Source: CAZTGZ01 sp964613385 (GTDB lineage: Bacteria; Bacteroidota; Bacteroidia; NS11-12g; UBA9320). Taken from it: 10,466 nt of DNA. The stretch covers positions 1 to 10,466 of the forward strand of contig CAZTGZ010000064.1 in the NCBI GenBank assembly GCA_964613385.1. Reading direction: 5' to 3'. Every line of letters begins with the position of its first letter. Within the stretch, counting starts at the first letter, position 1. Of the stretch, positions 1-6,499 are shown one piece after another. Under the pieces are notes generated by a model. It worked only from the letters and a program-made list of their open reading frames with translations. It did not search any database and was not told the origin of the DNA. A program made the translations under genes and the position numbers.

Positions 1-28
1 TTGTTTGTTTGTGTTGTGTTTGTTTGTG
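1..28. repeat. TTTG/TG-rich low-complexity run
   Basis: The first 28 bases consist almost only of T and G, in irregular TTTG, TTG and TG units. On the other strand this is a CAAA-rich run. It sits at the window edge, so its full length is unknown. It could be a simple-sequence repeat in an intergenic region or the edge of a coding region outside the window; nothing more can be said. Confidence 0.5.
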
Positions 29-244
29 CCAGAGTATAGGCAACAGCAATGCCAGTGTGTGCCAAAGCGCATAACAATCAGAAAAACAAGCAGTTAGAAA
101 AAGGCCGAAGGAATCAAAAACTCAGAAAACGCCCCAAAACGGGAAACCAATTCTAAAAATGAGAATAATCTAAAAAAGAGAACAAGGGTTGGTTTTTGGA
201 AAATATGGAGAGTTTCGCGCTATATGAAATGCATCAAAAGCATA
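29..244. other. intergenic stretch with no supported gene
   Basis: This stretch lies downstream of the minus-strand Omp28-like gene. Every plus-strand frame is closed by stops within about the first 100 bases. On the minus strand a 24-codon frame from an ATG at 72 to the window edge is open, but it is too short and low in complexity to call. The sequence is purine-rich (many A and AAAA tracts). I see no GC-rich hairpin with a T run that would terminate the minus-strand gene, only a weak ATATG/CATAT pairing near 220-245. Confidence 0.5.
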
Positions 245-1036
245 TTAAGGAATGGGAATTTCCACGGCATTCACCACTACCGGCTTTCCCGATTGATAAT
301 TCCAGACCGCCAATACGAGGTGTAATGCGCGTTCTTTCCAATTAGATTCGAGATTAAAGTTCTGAGAGGAATTGATGATCTGTCCTTCCTGTGGATCTTG
401 TACAAGTGCATTGCCATAAGGATAAGAACTCATACATTTTCTGAACACGTGATGAAATAAACGCGGGACTCTGTTTCCGGTAGGCATCAGCTGCAAACCC
501 GAAATCGAGTCTTCTAAAATATAGGCAGCGAGGTAATATTGTCCGGTAACCGCCTGATGGAATTTGACGGAAGCTTGGTAGTTCACTTGTTTGTTTTGTC
601 GCTTCAGGTCCTGGATACTGATTTCGAGCAGCGCCTTTGGAGCAGTCAACATGGCATCGATGCGCTGACTCAGATTGGTTTCAATCTGGGCACTTACCCC
701 GGGAAGCAATAAGTTCCCGGATTGCATACCGGTATAAATCGTCGGAGTTCCGGATACCTGGAAGTAGGAAGCGAGTTGGGAGACACTTTGATTGATGAGC
801 GTATCATTAACTCCAACATGGCAATCCATGATGATGGCCCGGTGACCGTATTTTGATTTGATATTTTCCATGGCCGGCCAGGCATATCCACCGCACAATG
901 AGCAATCTGTTCCTGAGAACTCAAATATGAGCGCATTTTGTCCGTTGGAAGTTTCTGTAGTTTGTGGCTGAACTGCTTTTTCCTTATTACAGGATAAAAG
1001 TATCATTGAGAAAAGGAAATAATAAACTGGTTTCAC
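245..1036 (-). CDS. Omp28-like lipoprotein with a thioredoxin-like domain
   Basis: This is a 263-residue predicted lipoprotein. The N-terminus is a short hydrophobic signal ending in the lipobox LLSC, with the lipidated Cys at residue 16. It is followed by a polar linker and a thioredoxin-like domain from about residue 34, with a CSLC motif (C45, C48) in the position of a redox active site and SGTPT supplying the cis-proline (P98). The C-terminal half (about 135-263) is beta-rich, as in Omp28-related outer-membrane proteins of Bacteroidota. The start is GTG at 1036; an in-frame stop lies three codons upstream, so no longer start exists. It lies 39 bases downstream of dtd on the same strand and is probably in one transcript with it. 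The family call is good. Whether it is a disulfide reductase, an oxidase or only a structural thioredoxin fold is not known; its substrate is not evident. Confidence 0.8.
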   Translation of the reverse strand: MKPVYYFLFSMILLSCNKEKAVQPQTTETSNGQNALIFEFSGTDCSLCGGYAWPAMENIKSKYGHRAIIMDCHVGVNDTLINQSVSQLASYFQVSGTPTIYTGMQSGNLLLPGVSAQIETNLSQRIDAMLTAPKALLEISIQDLKRQNKQVNYQASVKFHQAVTGQYYLAAYILEDSISGLQLMPTGNRVPRLFHHVFRKCMSSYPYGNALVQDPQEGQIINSSQNFNLESNWKERALHLVLAVWNYQSGKPVVVNAVEIPIP

Positions 1037-1075
1037 AGGTAGTCAGATGTTCGAATGTTAAAAATGGTTGTCTCT

Positions 1076-1525
1076 TTATTCTTTCAATTTAGAATCCATT
1101 ATAATGGTGACCGGACCATCATTCAACAGTGCAACCTGCATATCGGCTCCAAATATGCCTTTTTGCACACCTACACCTCCTGCCTTCAGTTGCTCACAAA
1201 AGTAATCGTACATCTCCATCCCCCGGTCTGGTGCAGCCGCATGGGTGAATCCCGGCCGGTTTCCCTTCCTGGTGCTTGCATACAAGGTGAACTGACTGAT
1301 AGCTAAAATGCTTCCCTGTTTATCCTGAATGCTTTCATTCATCTTTCCATCCGGATCAGAGAAAATGCGCATCTGCAAACATTTTGCTGACAGCCAATCT
1401 GCATCTTCCTTTGTGTCTTCTTTTCCGATTCCAACGAGAATCAACAATCCCAAACCAATTTGCGCGTGTAATTTTCCATCGATAGAGACAGAAGCATTTT
1501 TCACTCTTTGAATGACCAACCTCAT
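1076..1525 (-). CDS. dtd: D-aminoacyl-tRNA deacylase (D-Tyr-tRNA deacylase)
   Basis: Dtd hydrolyses D-amino acids (and glycine mischarged on tRNA-Ala) from tRNA, a cytoplasmic chirality proofreading step. The protein is 149 residues, normal for the family (about 145-150). It starts MRLVIQRV, close to the usual Dtd N-terminus. Diagnostic motifs are present: SQFTLYA at about residues 77-83, GIFGADM near 123-129 and NDGPVT near 135-140, the last containing the Gly-Pro dipeptide that gives the cross-subunit cis-proline for chiral selection. The gene reads through intact. An ATG at 1528 would add one Met; I prefer 1525 because the family N-terminus fits and a -7-like element ends only five bases upstream. 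It probably forms an operon with the Omp28-like gene downstream and is divergent from the gene at 1735. Confidence 0.95.
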   Translation of the reverse strand: MRLVIQRVKNASVSIDGKLHAQIGLGLLILVGIGKEDTKEDADWLSAKCLQMRIFSDPDGKMNESIQDKQGSILAISQFTLYASTRKGNRPGFTHAAAPDRGMEMYDYFCEQLKAGGVGVQKGIFGADMQVALLNDGPVTIIMDSKLKE

Positions 1526-1529
1526 CATG

Positions 1530-1537
1530 CAAAAATA
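1530..1537 (-). promoter_or_regulatory. putative -7 element for dtd
   Basis: Read on the minus strand this is TATTTTTG, an exact match to the Bacteroidota -7 consensus TAnnTTTG. It ends at 1530, two bases before the ATG at 1528 and five before the ATG at 1525, so transcription from it would give a leaderless or nearly leaderless message. I find no good TTG element at the usual spacing upstream, so this rests on one short motif and could be chance. Confidence 0.3.
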
Positions 1538-1575
1538 ACCGGCTTGTGCAAAAACGGGGAAATCATAAAAATGGA

Positions 1576-1587
1576 AGGTTCGAACCT
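1576..1587. promoter_or_regulatory. 12-base perfect palindrome in divergent intergenic region
   Basis: AGGTTCGAACCT is its own reverse complement. It lies between the divergent dtd and DUF5723-like genes, about 50 bases upstream of dtd. A second small inverted repeat, CAAAT-TTCG-ATTTG, lies at 1615-1628, and ACCCGG occurs twice as a direct repeat between 1591 and 1614. A dimeric regulator could bind the palindrome, but no regulator gene is adjacent and no second copy was noticed in the window. Confidence 0.25.
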
Positions 1588-1720
1588 GATACCCGGTATT
1601 TGGAGAAACCCGGGCAAATTTCGATTTGAAAAAGTTGATGGTAAATGAGAATTAATCTGTTCTAAATGCAATAAAATGTCCCATTGCGTTTATCTTAAAA
1701 AGTCAAAAGCTAATTTATCT

Positions 1721-1728
1721 TAAGTTTG
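1721..1728 (+). promoter_or_regulatory. putative -7 element for the DUF5723-like gene
   Basis: TAAGTTTG matches TAnnTTTG exactly. It ends six bases before the TTG start codon at 1735, so the transcript would begin at or very close to the start codon. No TTG-type -33 element is seen at the expected distance. As with dtd on the other side, this suggests a leaderless message but is weak evidence alone. Confidence 0.3.
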
Positions 1729-1734
1729 TAACTA

Positions 1735-3936
1735 TTGAAGAATCTGTGTATTTACATATTATTGTCGTTTGGCGCCATGTGTTCCTTTGGCCAGAGGATG
1801 CAGGTGTATTCAGGCGATAATATGGCCGGAATTCCTTCCGTAATCCTGAATCCGGCGAATGTTGCCGATTCCAGATACAGGCTCAATGTTCATATTATAG
1901 GTACTGAGGTTTATGCGGCCAATAACTTCATCCGGATTGAAACGCCTTACGGGCAGTTGAAATCTCTGATGGGCAATATTGATACTCAATATATAGACAA
2001 AAACGGGGTACCCTTGTTTACGGATCAATTTGTAAAGGAGAAACTGAACGGCAATAAGAAGTTTGTGAGTGTGCAGTTTTCTCAAACCCTTCCCTCCGTG
2101 ATGTGGACCGGTAAAGATCGGGAGGGGTTTGCCATTATAGTTCAGGCCAGGGCCAATGCGCATGTCTCCGGCATAGATGAGCAGTTGTTAAAAATATTTC
2201 TCGAAGATTTCGATACAACCACATATGGTTACACAGAATATCAGAATCAAAAAAGATATATAGGAATCAGCGGCAATCAAAAAAGGATGGGAGCGGGCGC
2301 GAATGCCTGGCTGGAATACGGATTTAGTTATGGGCGAATATTGTTGGAAGACCGGGCCCATTTTATTACGGGTGGAACCACATTGAAATTGCTCGAAGGT
2401 ATAGGCGCTGCTTTTATCCGGGTGAACAATTTGGACTATGAATTGCAGCGTGTAGACAGCATAAACTTCTGGAATGCCGATATTGAATACGGGTATGTGA
2501 GCGAGAAATATTACGACCGGAAACCGCCGCTAACAGCCGGTCAGTTATTGGGTAGGGGAAGTCCAGGGTGGGGTCTGGGCATGGATCTGGGAGTTGTATA
2601 TGAATACAGACCGGATTATAAAAAGTTTGTGTATCAAATGGATAGAAATCGCTGGATAGATCCATCCAGGAATAAATATTTATTTAAAATAGGTGTTTCC
2701 ATCAATGATTGGGGAAGCATTCGCTATCATAAAGACAACTATACGCGCTATGTTCATGTGCTTTCGGGCACTGATCCAATTGGATGGAGCCAATTCAAGC
2801 AATTTCAAAAAAATGATGAAGGCAGGGAAATAGATGCATTCATGTACCGGCTGTTTCCCGGATCTGATTCAGGAGATGTGTTTAAGGCGAGACTTCCTAC
2901 AGCATTGAATCTGACATACGACCATGCATTAGGCAACCAATTTTATTTCTCGGGAAGATACGTTCAGAGCCTGAGAAGGAAAAAGGTAGAAGGAGTGAAA
3001 GTCCAGAATACCCTGAGTGCCTCTTTCAGATATGAAAAGGACAAATGGAGTCTGTCAACCGGTCTTGTATTTGGCCGTTTTCGCTCCCCGGTTCAAATGG
3101 CATTTTCTGTGAGAACTGGTCCTTTTTATTTTGGGACCGATGTTGTCGGAGGATTATTGGGGGGAAAGAAAATTAGCGGGGCCAGCATTTATACGGGATT
3201 CATGGTACCTATTCTTGTCAAAAAGCAAAAAGACTCCGACGGCGATATGCTGAGCGACATTTTGGATAAGTGTCCGAAACTGGCCGGAGATCCATTTGCG
3301 GATGGTTGTCCGGATAAAGATGGAGACAAAATCAATGATTTTGAAGATGCATGTCCGGATTTGTTTGGTCCGGCCATATATAAAGGTTGTCCGGATGATG
3401 ACAATGACGGATTGATTGGAACCAAAGACAAATGTCCGTTTGCTAAGGGAGATAGTTTGCATTTCGGCTGCCCTGATAGTGATGGAGACGGGTTGTATGA
3501 TTATGAAGATGAATGCCCGAATGAGAAAGGACGCATATTCCTGAAAGGTTGCTCAGATCGGGATATGGATAGCATTCCCGACAGCGAAGACGCCTGTCCT
3601 GACTTAGCCGGGACCAGGGAACTTAAAGGTTGTCCGCCGCCGGAGAAAATGCGCACGGGAGACCCCCGCATCGATAGTTGTGATTTTTTCAAATATTCGT
3701 ATAAAATGCGCATTGGCTCATATATTTCCAGAAGTGAGGCTGAACAATTTGCGGTTAATTTCCGGAAGCAAACCGGCGTACTTACTTCTCTCGAATATGA
3801 TAAAATCAAACGCTTTTATTATATTTATGTAGCGGAACCTAAAACCGTTCAGGACGCGCAGGAATGGATCCGGAAATTAGAAGAACCTAAGGTAAAAAAA
3901 TGGCTGAAGCAACCCATACAACTGATTCGAAAATGA
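1735..3936 (+). CDS. DUF5723-like outer-membrane barrel with TSP3 repeats and SPOR-like C-terminus
   Basis: This is a 733-residue envelope protein. Residues 1-19 form a signal peptide (MKNLCIYILLSFG..., cleavage near SFG-Q). Residues 20 to about 495 are rich in alternating aromatic and polar strands and begin with a VILNPANVADSRYR-type segment typical of DUF5723-like Bacteroidota outer-membrane proteins. Residues 500-633 hold five thrombospondin type 3 units (DxDxDG acidic loops and GCPD corners), expected to bind calcium and act as a rigid periplasmic linker. Residues about 653-733 (KMRIGSY... to the end) look like a SPOR-type fold, which in other proteins binds denuded peptidoglycan. The start is TTG: a stop codon (1729-1731) lies just upstream, and the next in-frame ATG would cut the signal peptide. 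The stop overlaps the next gene's ATG. The likely role is a cell-wall-anchored outer-membrane protein; its cargo or partner is unknown. The SPOR call is by pattern and less certain than the repeats. Confidence 0.8.
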   Translation: MKNLCIYILLSFGAMCSFGQRMQVYSGDNMAGIPSVILNPANVADSRYRLNVHIIGTEVYAANNFIRIETPYGQLKSLMGNIDTQYIDKNGVPLFTDQFVKEKLNGNKKFVSVQFSQTLPSVMWTGKDREGFAIIVQARANAHVSGIDEQLLKIFLEDFDTTTYGYTEYQNQKRYIGISGNQKRMGAGANAWLEYGFSYGRILLEDRAHFITGGTTLKLLEGIGAAFIRVNNLDYELQRVDSINFWNADIEYGYVSEKYYDRKPPLTAGQLLGRGSPGWGLGMDLGVVYEYRPDYKKFVYQMDRNRWIDPSRNKYLFKIGVSINDWGSIRYHKDNYTRYVHVLSGTDPIGWSQFKQFQKNDEGREIDAFMYRLFPGSDSGDVFKARLPTALNLTYDHALGNQFYFSGRYVQSLRRKKVEGVKVQNTLSASFRYEKDKWSLSTGLVFGRFRSPVQMAFSVRTGPFYFGTDVVGGLLGGKKISGASIYTGFMVPILVKKQKDSDGDMLSDILDKCPKLAGDPFADGCPDKDGDKINDFEDACPDLFGPAIYKGCPDDDNDGLIGTKDKCPFAKGDSLHFGCPDSDGDGLYDYEDECPNEKGRIFLKGCSDRDMDSIPDSEDACPDLAGTRELKGCPPPEKMRTGDPRIDSCDFFKYSYKMRIGSYISRSEAEQFAVNFRKQTGVLTSLEYDKIKRFYYIYVAEPKTVQDAQEWIRKLEEPKVKKWLKQPIQLIRK
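3229..3642 (+). repeat. tandem thrombospondin type 3 (calcium-binding) coding repeats
   Basis: Five imperfect units of about 26-29 residues run through residues 500-633 of the barrel protein. Each has an acidic DxDxD loop (for example DSDGD, DKDGD, DDDND, DSDGDG, DRDMD), a central CP and a closing GCP or GCS corner. The paired cysteines and aspartates are kept in every unit, while the intervening residues differ, so this is an old protein repeat rather than a recent DNA duplication. Confidence 0.85.
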
Positions 3937-4664
3937 TGCGGGCCGAATTTAAGCGGAGGTCATTCATCATGGCGTTGTGGCCATCCATCATCATAGTGGC
4001 GGGACTCGGGATGCAATTCATGTTTATAGGCATCATGACAGGATTGCCTGTGTTTGTTTCTATGATGCTCTTGTTTGGAGGCATTTATCTGGGCATTGCA
4101 ATTTTAGCAGGAGAGAGCGAATATATAGCAGATGAAACCGGACTTACACAAAAGATTGGACCCTTGTCATTTGCCAAATGGGTGCCCAAAAGAATTGTTC
4201 GCCATTTCAAATGGAATGAAATTGAATGGTACAAGGCCGGCAGCGACCTGAATCGAAGTTTGGAACCATATCAATACCTTAAGGTGAAAGTATCTAAATG
4301 GCCATTTCATATTCAAATAAGTTCGGACAAAGCCGATCTGACCGGATATGAGCAGTTTGCCCAAGTTTTTTCTCAATATGTTGATAACGAGCCCATTGTA
4401 GGACCAACGATTCCTGAAGTAATTCCATCTTTTCCCGGGACTACCTCTTCAAACAAAAGGAGACCGGATTTTTATGAAACCCGGATGGCGAAATTGGTTT
4501 TTTGGGGATTTGCCTTGTTTCTTGTCGGACTTATATTCTGGATGAATGAAACAGGGGTTTTCAAATGGACCTACCTATACCGTTTTTTGTTTGTGATCAT
4601 TCCCGGTATGGCATATTTCTATTATCGTATTTATGTGAAGCCGGGAAAAAAATCTCAATCCTGA
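3933..4664 (+). CDS. four-helix membrane protein of unknown function, possible PH-like cytoplasmic domain
   Basis: The protein is 243 residues from the ATG at 3933. Two hydrophobic helices (about 12-32 and 37-58) are followed by a soluble domain of about 125 residues (60-186) and two more helices (about 187-204 and 213-235). The soluble part begins ESEYIADETGL and alternates short strands with aromatics, which recalls the bacterial PH-like domains found between membrane helices; that is a pattern impression, not a firm assignment. The N-terminus is basic (KRR), so the ends are probably cytoplasmic. ATG at 3933 overlaps the previous stop as ATGA, which suggests translational coupling; an in-frame ATG at 3900 would add 11 residues but overlap 37 bases. 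The last 10 bases overlap the convergent oxidoreductase. I cannot name a function. Confidence 0.75.
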   Translation: MMRAEFKRRSFIMALWPSIIIVAGLGMQFMFIGIMTGLPVFVSMMLLFGGIYLGIAILAGESEYIADETGLTQKIGPLSFAKWVPKRIVRHFKWNEIEWYKAGSDLNRSLEPYQYLKVKVSKWPFHIQISSDKADLTGYEQFAQVFSQYVDNEPIVGPTIPEVIPSFPGTTSSNKRRPDFYETRMAKLVFWGFALFLVGLIFWMNETGVFKWTYLYRFLFVIIPGMAYFYYRIYVKPGKKSQS

Positions 4665-5794
4665 GTTCGATACCATTCCAACACTTCCTGCGCGGCTAAA
4701 GCACTCAAGGCAACACCCATGCCGCCCATTCTTACTGCGGCAAATACATGTTGGTCTACTTCCTGGATAATCGGAAATTTTGATGTTCCCATGGCCATTA
4801 TTCCACTCCAACGCATTCGAATTGCGGGTTTTGATTGGTTTCCAAGAATATTCGTATATAGAAAATTTTCCAATTGGTTTACTATTTCTGGATGTCTTCC
4901 ATACGCAAAAGTGGTTTCTCCTTCTGGATCCAGATTTCTCCCACCACCGAGCAATATGCCGCCATCAAGCATCCTCCAGTAGTAATAACCGGCATCAAAA
5001 AAGAAGATACCATTGAGATGAAAGTCAGAAAGTTTCTCTGTTAGTATTATTTGGCCTCTGGCGGGTTGTATATCAAGATTTGGTAATAATGATCCCGTGA
5101 AAGCATTGGTGGTTAATATCAGTTTTCTGCAAGGCAGTATCCATCCGTTGGCGAATACTTTTGCCCCTTGTGGATCACATTCATAACGTTCGACCTCCAT
5201 TCCACTGAGCACTTCTACATCATATTGACGGAGTAAGCTTCTCAAAGCCTGAAAAAGCTTTCCCGTATTTAATTCCCCTTCGTAACTGTTGTGGATGGAA
5301 ATTTTGGAGCCGGAGAATCCAAACGAATTGGTTGCTTCGCGAAATACGTTTTTCAACCCGGTCAATTCCTCTAATTTCTGATTTACGAAGGGTATATGTT
5401 CAAGCAACGCATAAGCTCGATTGTCATTCGGGAGCATTTCATAACTACCGGTTGGCTGATAATCAATCGTGGTGTCTCCCAATAGATCCCGCATCATTTT
5501 CAACCCTTTAAATCGTTTCGCCATCATTTCAAAAGACTGATGTTCAGGCATATTCCTGATGTCATCGGCCCATTCTCCGATATTTCCGAAACAGGCAAAT
5601 CCGGCATTGCGGGTACTTGCTCCCTGGGAATAGATGGATCTTTCGAGCAAAGTGATTTTTGCAGACGGATAGTTTTTTTTAATGGCAATTGCGGTGTGCA
5701 TTCCGACCAGGCCGGCACCTATGATGATGATATCTCTTGAATGGAAGAGATGGGCTTGTTCCCAAAAGGATATTTCTGAAAAGCTGGAACTCAT
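4655..5794 (-). CDS. FAD-dependent oxidoreductase of the DAO (glycine/D-amino-acid oxidase) family
   Basis: The protein is 379 residues, usual for single-domain DAO enzymes, which oxidise an amine with FAD. Residues 21-31 (DIIIIGAGLVG) are the Rossmann GxGxxG motif; the acidic end of the second strand is E51 in LLERS; GASTRNAGFACFG (58-70) matches the conserved flavin-binding segment after it. The C-terminus has MRWSGIMAM, FPIIQEV and RMGGMGVALSALAAQEV, which fit the family's substrate and FAD-closing motifs. I chose ATG at 5794; a TTG at 5815 would add seven residues without family support. No signal peptide is seen, so it is probably cytoplasmic. It stands alone on this strand and overlaps its convergent neighbour by 10 bases. 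The substrate (glycine, D-amino acid, sarcosine or gamma-glutamyl amine) cannot be told from sequence or context. Confidence 0.88.
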   Translation of the reverse strand: MSSSFSEISFWEQAHLFHSRDIIIIGAGLVGMHTAIAIKKNYPSAKITLLERSIYSQGASTRNAGFACFGNIGEWADDIRNMPEHQSFEMMAKRFKGLKMMRDLLGDTTIDYQPTGSYEMLPNDNRAYALLEHIPFVNQKLEELTGLKNVFREATNSFGFSGSKISIHNSYEGELNTGKLFQALRSLLRQYDVEVLSGMEVERYECDPQGAKVFANGWILPCRKLILTTNAFTGSLLPNLDIQPARGQIILTEKLSDFHLNGIFFFDAGYYYWRMLDGGILLGGGRNLDPEGETTFAYGRHPEIVNQLENFLYTNILGNQSKPAIRMRWSGIMAMGTSKFPIIQEVDQHVFAAVRMGGMGVALSALAAQEVLEWYRTQD

Positions 5795-5935
5795 AGGATA
5801 AGGTGCTGATTTCAATCCGTAAATATCCGGGATTTAAAGCAAAATGGCCGGCTTGGAATAATTTTTGAGAAAAATTTGATCTGTTACCCAACCTTGCAGA
5901 AAAAATCATCGTAGTATAAGTAAAGGCAACATTTA

Positions 5936-6490
5936 ATGGAAGCTGAACTGATCATCCAACAACATACCACAAATCCGGATTTGGCGGAATTGTTGATCGG
6001 GTGTGAGAAAGGCGACAGGCTTGCGCAGGCCCGACTCTATCAAATGTTCCACGGTAAGCTGATGTCTGTATGTTTGAGGTATTTCAGCAACAGAGACGAT
6101 GCATTGGAAGCGCTGAATCATGGGTTTTACAAAATCTTCAGGAATCTCAGCCAATTTCAATCCGAAAAAGAATTCGAAGCCTGGTCGTACCGGATAGTAC
6201 AAAACACCGCTATCGATTACGTGAGAAAGAAGTATCGGATTGAATATGAGCTGATTGAAGAAGGAGCTGAGCCGGAAGTTACCTGCGATCCGGAGGTGAT
6301 TCAGAAGTTAAATGCCGATTCATTGTTGGTTTATTTTCAACAATTGCCACCGGCTACCAGAACTGTTTTTAACCTTTTTGCCATAGAAGGTTACAGCCAT
6401 GATGAAATTTCCAAAATGTTAAACATAAGTGTGGGAACGAGCAAATGGCATGTAAATCAGGCAAGAGAAAGACTGCAGAAATTAATATAG
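5936..6490 (+). CDS. RNA polymerase ECF-type sigma-70 factor
   Basis: The 184-residue protein directs RNA polymerase to a small set of promoters, usually while released from an anti-sigma factor. Region 2 spans about 24-102: the core-binding helices include LYQMFHGKLMSVCLRYF and the stretch FEAWSYRIVQNTAIDYVRKK (80-99) is the classic region 2.3-2.4. Region 4 spans about 133-184, with LPPATRTVFNLFAIEGYSHDEI and a helix-turn-helix continuing through LNISVGTSKWHVNQARERL. There is no region 1 or 3, as expected for ECF factors. It stops 9 bases before the barrel-carrying anti-sigma-like gene, a typical sigma/anti-sigma pair. No clear TAnnTTTG promoter is seen upstream (AAAATTTG at 5871-5878 is one mismatch off). 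An autoregulated promoter recognised by this sigma factor itself is possible. Confidence 0.93.
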   Translation: MEAELIIQQHTTNPDLAELLIGCEKGDRLAQARLYQMFHGKLMSVCLRYFSNRDDALEALNHGFYKIFRNLSQFQSEKEFEAWSYRIVQNTAIDYVRKKYRIEYELIEEGAEPEVTCDPEVIQKLNADSLLVYFQQLPPATRTVFNLFAIEGYSHDEISKMLNISVGTSKWHVNQARERLQKLI

Positions 6491-6499
6491 AAAGCAAAG

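Noticed and set aside
1..72. 24-codon minus-strand frame open to the window edge from an ATG at 72
   Set aside because: Too short, low in complexity (Asn, Lys, Thr from CAAA repeats) and without recognisable features.
1055..1306. Plus-strand open frame over the dtd gene
   Set aside because: It lies antisense to a well-supported conserved gene and its translation resembles no family.
1575..1590. GGTTCGAACC resembling the T-arm of a tRNA
   Set aside because: The flanking bases do not form a five-base T stem, and there is no acceptor, D-arm or anticodon arm around it; it is better described as a palindrome.
3154..3462. Minus-strand open frames across the TSP3 repeats
   Set aside because: Their Ser/Ile-rich, repetitive translations are the expected antisense of the Asp/Cys-rich repeats.
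3229..3642. Possible DNA-level tandem or CRISPR-like repeat
   Set aside because: The periodicity is at protein level (TSP3 units inside an intact frame) with variable nucleotides; there are no identical direct repeats with spacers.
5871..5878. AAAATTTG as a -7 element for the sigma operon
   Set aside because: It lacks the leading T of TAnnTTTG and its upstream TTG spacing is poor (about 15 bases), so it was not listed as a promoter.
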